Under the pieces are notes generated by a model, which was given only the letters and a program-made list of their open reading frames with translations, was not told where the DNA came from and ran no database searches. Of a DNA stretch of 15,147 nucleotides, positions 14,582 through 15,147 are shown piece by piece. Position 1 is the stretch's first letter. The number at the start of each line of letters is the position of its first letter. The position numbers were made by a program, and so were the translations under genes. This DNA comes from Candidatus Ethanoperedens thermophilum (GTDB lineage: Archaea > Halobacteriota > Methanosarcinia > Methanosarcinales > EX4572-44), in assembly GCA_012910725.1 (NCBI GenBank), contig WNEG01000099.1:1-15147 (forward strand), written 5' to 3'.

Positions 14582-15050
14582 AATAATAGGTCTTCTGGTA
14601 CTGGTACTCATCCTGTGCACAGCACTCTGCCTGTCGCCTGCATCCGCACACAGGGTGTATGTGAGAGAACAGGTAAATGAAGTGCAGATAAAGGCATGGT
14701 ACGGTGGTGGGGCGCCCATGGCATACGCAGATGTAACGATATATGCAAACTCCACGAACGGCGAAGAACTGTGCAGTGAAGGCAAGACCGATGAAAAGGG
14801 AATGTTCTGCTTCACACCGAAGATAGGCATACCAGGGTACCGGGTGGTAGTAGAAGCTACAGGGCACAGGGCAGAGAAGGAGTTTGATCTGGCAGGCGGA
14901 GGATCGCAGGAGGCAGCAGAGCTGCCACTGTTTGCTAGAATGCTCGCAGGGTTTGGATACCTGATAGGACTTGCCGGAATCGGAATGCTACTTGCCGCAC
15001 GAAAGTTAAACAAACTGCATACAACGCAAGCAGAAAATAACGAATCTTGA
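14568..15050 (+). CDS. Small NikL-like partner of the metal transporter
   Basis: A 160-residue protein with a signal peptide, an extracytoplasmic beta domain (about 28-115) and a C-terminal membrane helix (about 124-145). The signal sequence ends ASA, so the mature chain should begin H28-R-V-Y-V. The region KAWYGGGAPMAYADVTIY and the GKTDEKGMFCF repeat-like beta turn are typical of small carboxypeptidase-regulatory-like folds used by NikL-type auxiliary proteins of nickel transporters. The assignment to NikL rests on size, topology and neighbours more than on a unique motif. I start it at 14568, with GAGG 9 bases upstream; the ATG at 14553 would place the start before that site. It overlaps cbiM by 14 bases, which suggests coupled translation. 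Its stop codon lies within a copy of the CTTGATT repeat. Confidence 0.8.
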   Translation: MKAIRIIGLLVLVLILCTALCLSPASAHRVYVREQVNEVQIKAWYGGGAPMAYADVTIYANSTNGEELCSEGKTDEKGMFCFTPKIGIPGYRVVVEATGHRAEKEFDLAGGGSQEAAELPLFARMLAGFGYLIGLAGIGMLLAARKLNKLHTTQAENNES

Positions 15051-15065
15051 CAATTCTTGATTGCG
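15044..15065. repeat. Copy of the window-end CTTGATT repeat
   Basis: This segment matches 1-23 apart from one inserted base and two differences, sharing ATCTTGA at its start and AATTCTTGATT inside. It covers the last codons and the TGA stop of the NikL-like gene. A further partial copy (ATAATTCTTGATTGCG) begins at 15129 and runs toward the window edge. Confidence 0.7.
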
Positions 15066-15070
15066 CTAGC

Positions 15071-15091
15071 CTGCAAAGCTACACTTTGCAG
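15071..15091. repeat. Perfect 8-bp hairpin
   Basis: CTGCAAAG (15071-15078) and CTTTGCAG (15084-15091) form a perfect stem with a 5-base loop, followed by AAAA. It lies 20 bases after the NikL-like stop. It could be a transcription or RNA-processing signal between this gene and any downstream transporter genes, or part of the repeat cluster. Confidence 0.6.
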
Positions 15092-15097
15092 AAAATC

Positions 15098-15118
15098 CTC
15101 GATTGCACAACAATCGAG
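15098..15118. repeat. Second perfect 8-bp hairpin
   Basis: CTCGATTG (15098-15105) and CAATCGAG (15111-15118) form a perfect stem with a 5-base loop, six bases after the first hairpin. The arm resembles the CTTGATTG core of the neighbouring repeats by one base. Confidence 0.6.
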
Positions 15119-15128
15119 TACAGAAAAA

Positions 15129-15147
15129 TAATTCTTGATTGCGAGAA
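15129..15147. repeat. Partial CTTGATT repeat at window edge
   Basis: ATAATTCTTGATTGCG recurs here as at 9-23 and 15052-15065. The match is cut by the window end, so whether a returning CAATCAAG arm follows cannot be seen. Confidence 0.55.

Noticed and set aside
14540..15076. Minus-strand open frame of 178 codons across the NikL-like gene
   Set aside because: It is antisense to a gene with signal peptide, beta domain and membrane helix, and its Ser/Pro/Ala-rich translation looks like a shadow.

Overview
The window looks like a piece of a euryarchaeal genome, most likely a methane-metabolising or related lineage. The evidence is an archaeal-type enolase with GGTGA-type ribosome binding sites, a long archaeal FKBP-type prolyl isomerase made as a lipoprotein, a PGF-CTERM sorting tail, and a CbiM/NikM-type nickel or cobalt uptake locus with NikK- and NikL-like partners. 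The exact lineage (for example ANME-1-like or Syntrophoarchaeum-like) is only a guess from general character.

Layout, left to right. Bases 1-80 hold short palindromic and direct repeats built on CTTGATT. A minus-strand gene for a protein of three tandem FeoA-like domains follows (81-788). After a gap with hairpins comes a tight minus-strand operon, read from 9609 down to 1020: hsdM, a HEPN-like gene, hsdS, an AlbA_2/HATPase/winged-helix gene, and hsdR. It is a complete type I restriction-modification system with two extra genes woven in, one between M and S and one between S and R. Its genes overlap or nearly touch and are visibly more AT-rich than the right end of the window. Next on the minus strand are enolase (9826-11088), a membrane-anchored OB-fold protein (11173-11538) and the FKBP lipoprotein (11549-12502).

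A 380-base divergent intergenic region separates these from a plus-strand metal-uptake cluster: a DUF4198/NikK-like exported protein, CbiM, and a small NikL-like protein. CbiM and NikL overlap by 14 bases. The window ends in hairpins and further copies of the CTTGATT repeat.

The most striking features lie in the restriction operon. The AlbA_2 gene carries eight consecutive 11-bp repeat units (5 of one type, 3 of another) just before its C-terminal winged helix. Because 11 is not a multiple of 3, gain or loss of a unit shifts the frame, and I find that both alternative frames stop within 8 or 21 codons. This looks like a phase-variation switch on an accessory defence gene whose stop codon overlaps the hsdR start. 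With a HEPN gene carrying an R-x4-H motif in the same operon, the locus may join DNA restriction to an RNA-targeting or regulatory second layer, comparable in layout to prr-type loci. That functional reading is inference.

In the metal cluster, all three proteins place a histidine at residue 1 or 2 of the mature protein (AGA|H, MH, ASA|H), which suggests a metal hand-off path outside the membrane.
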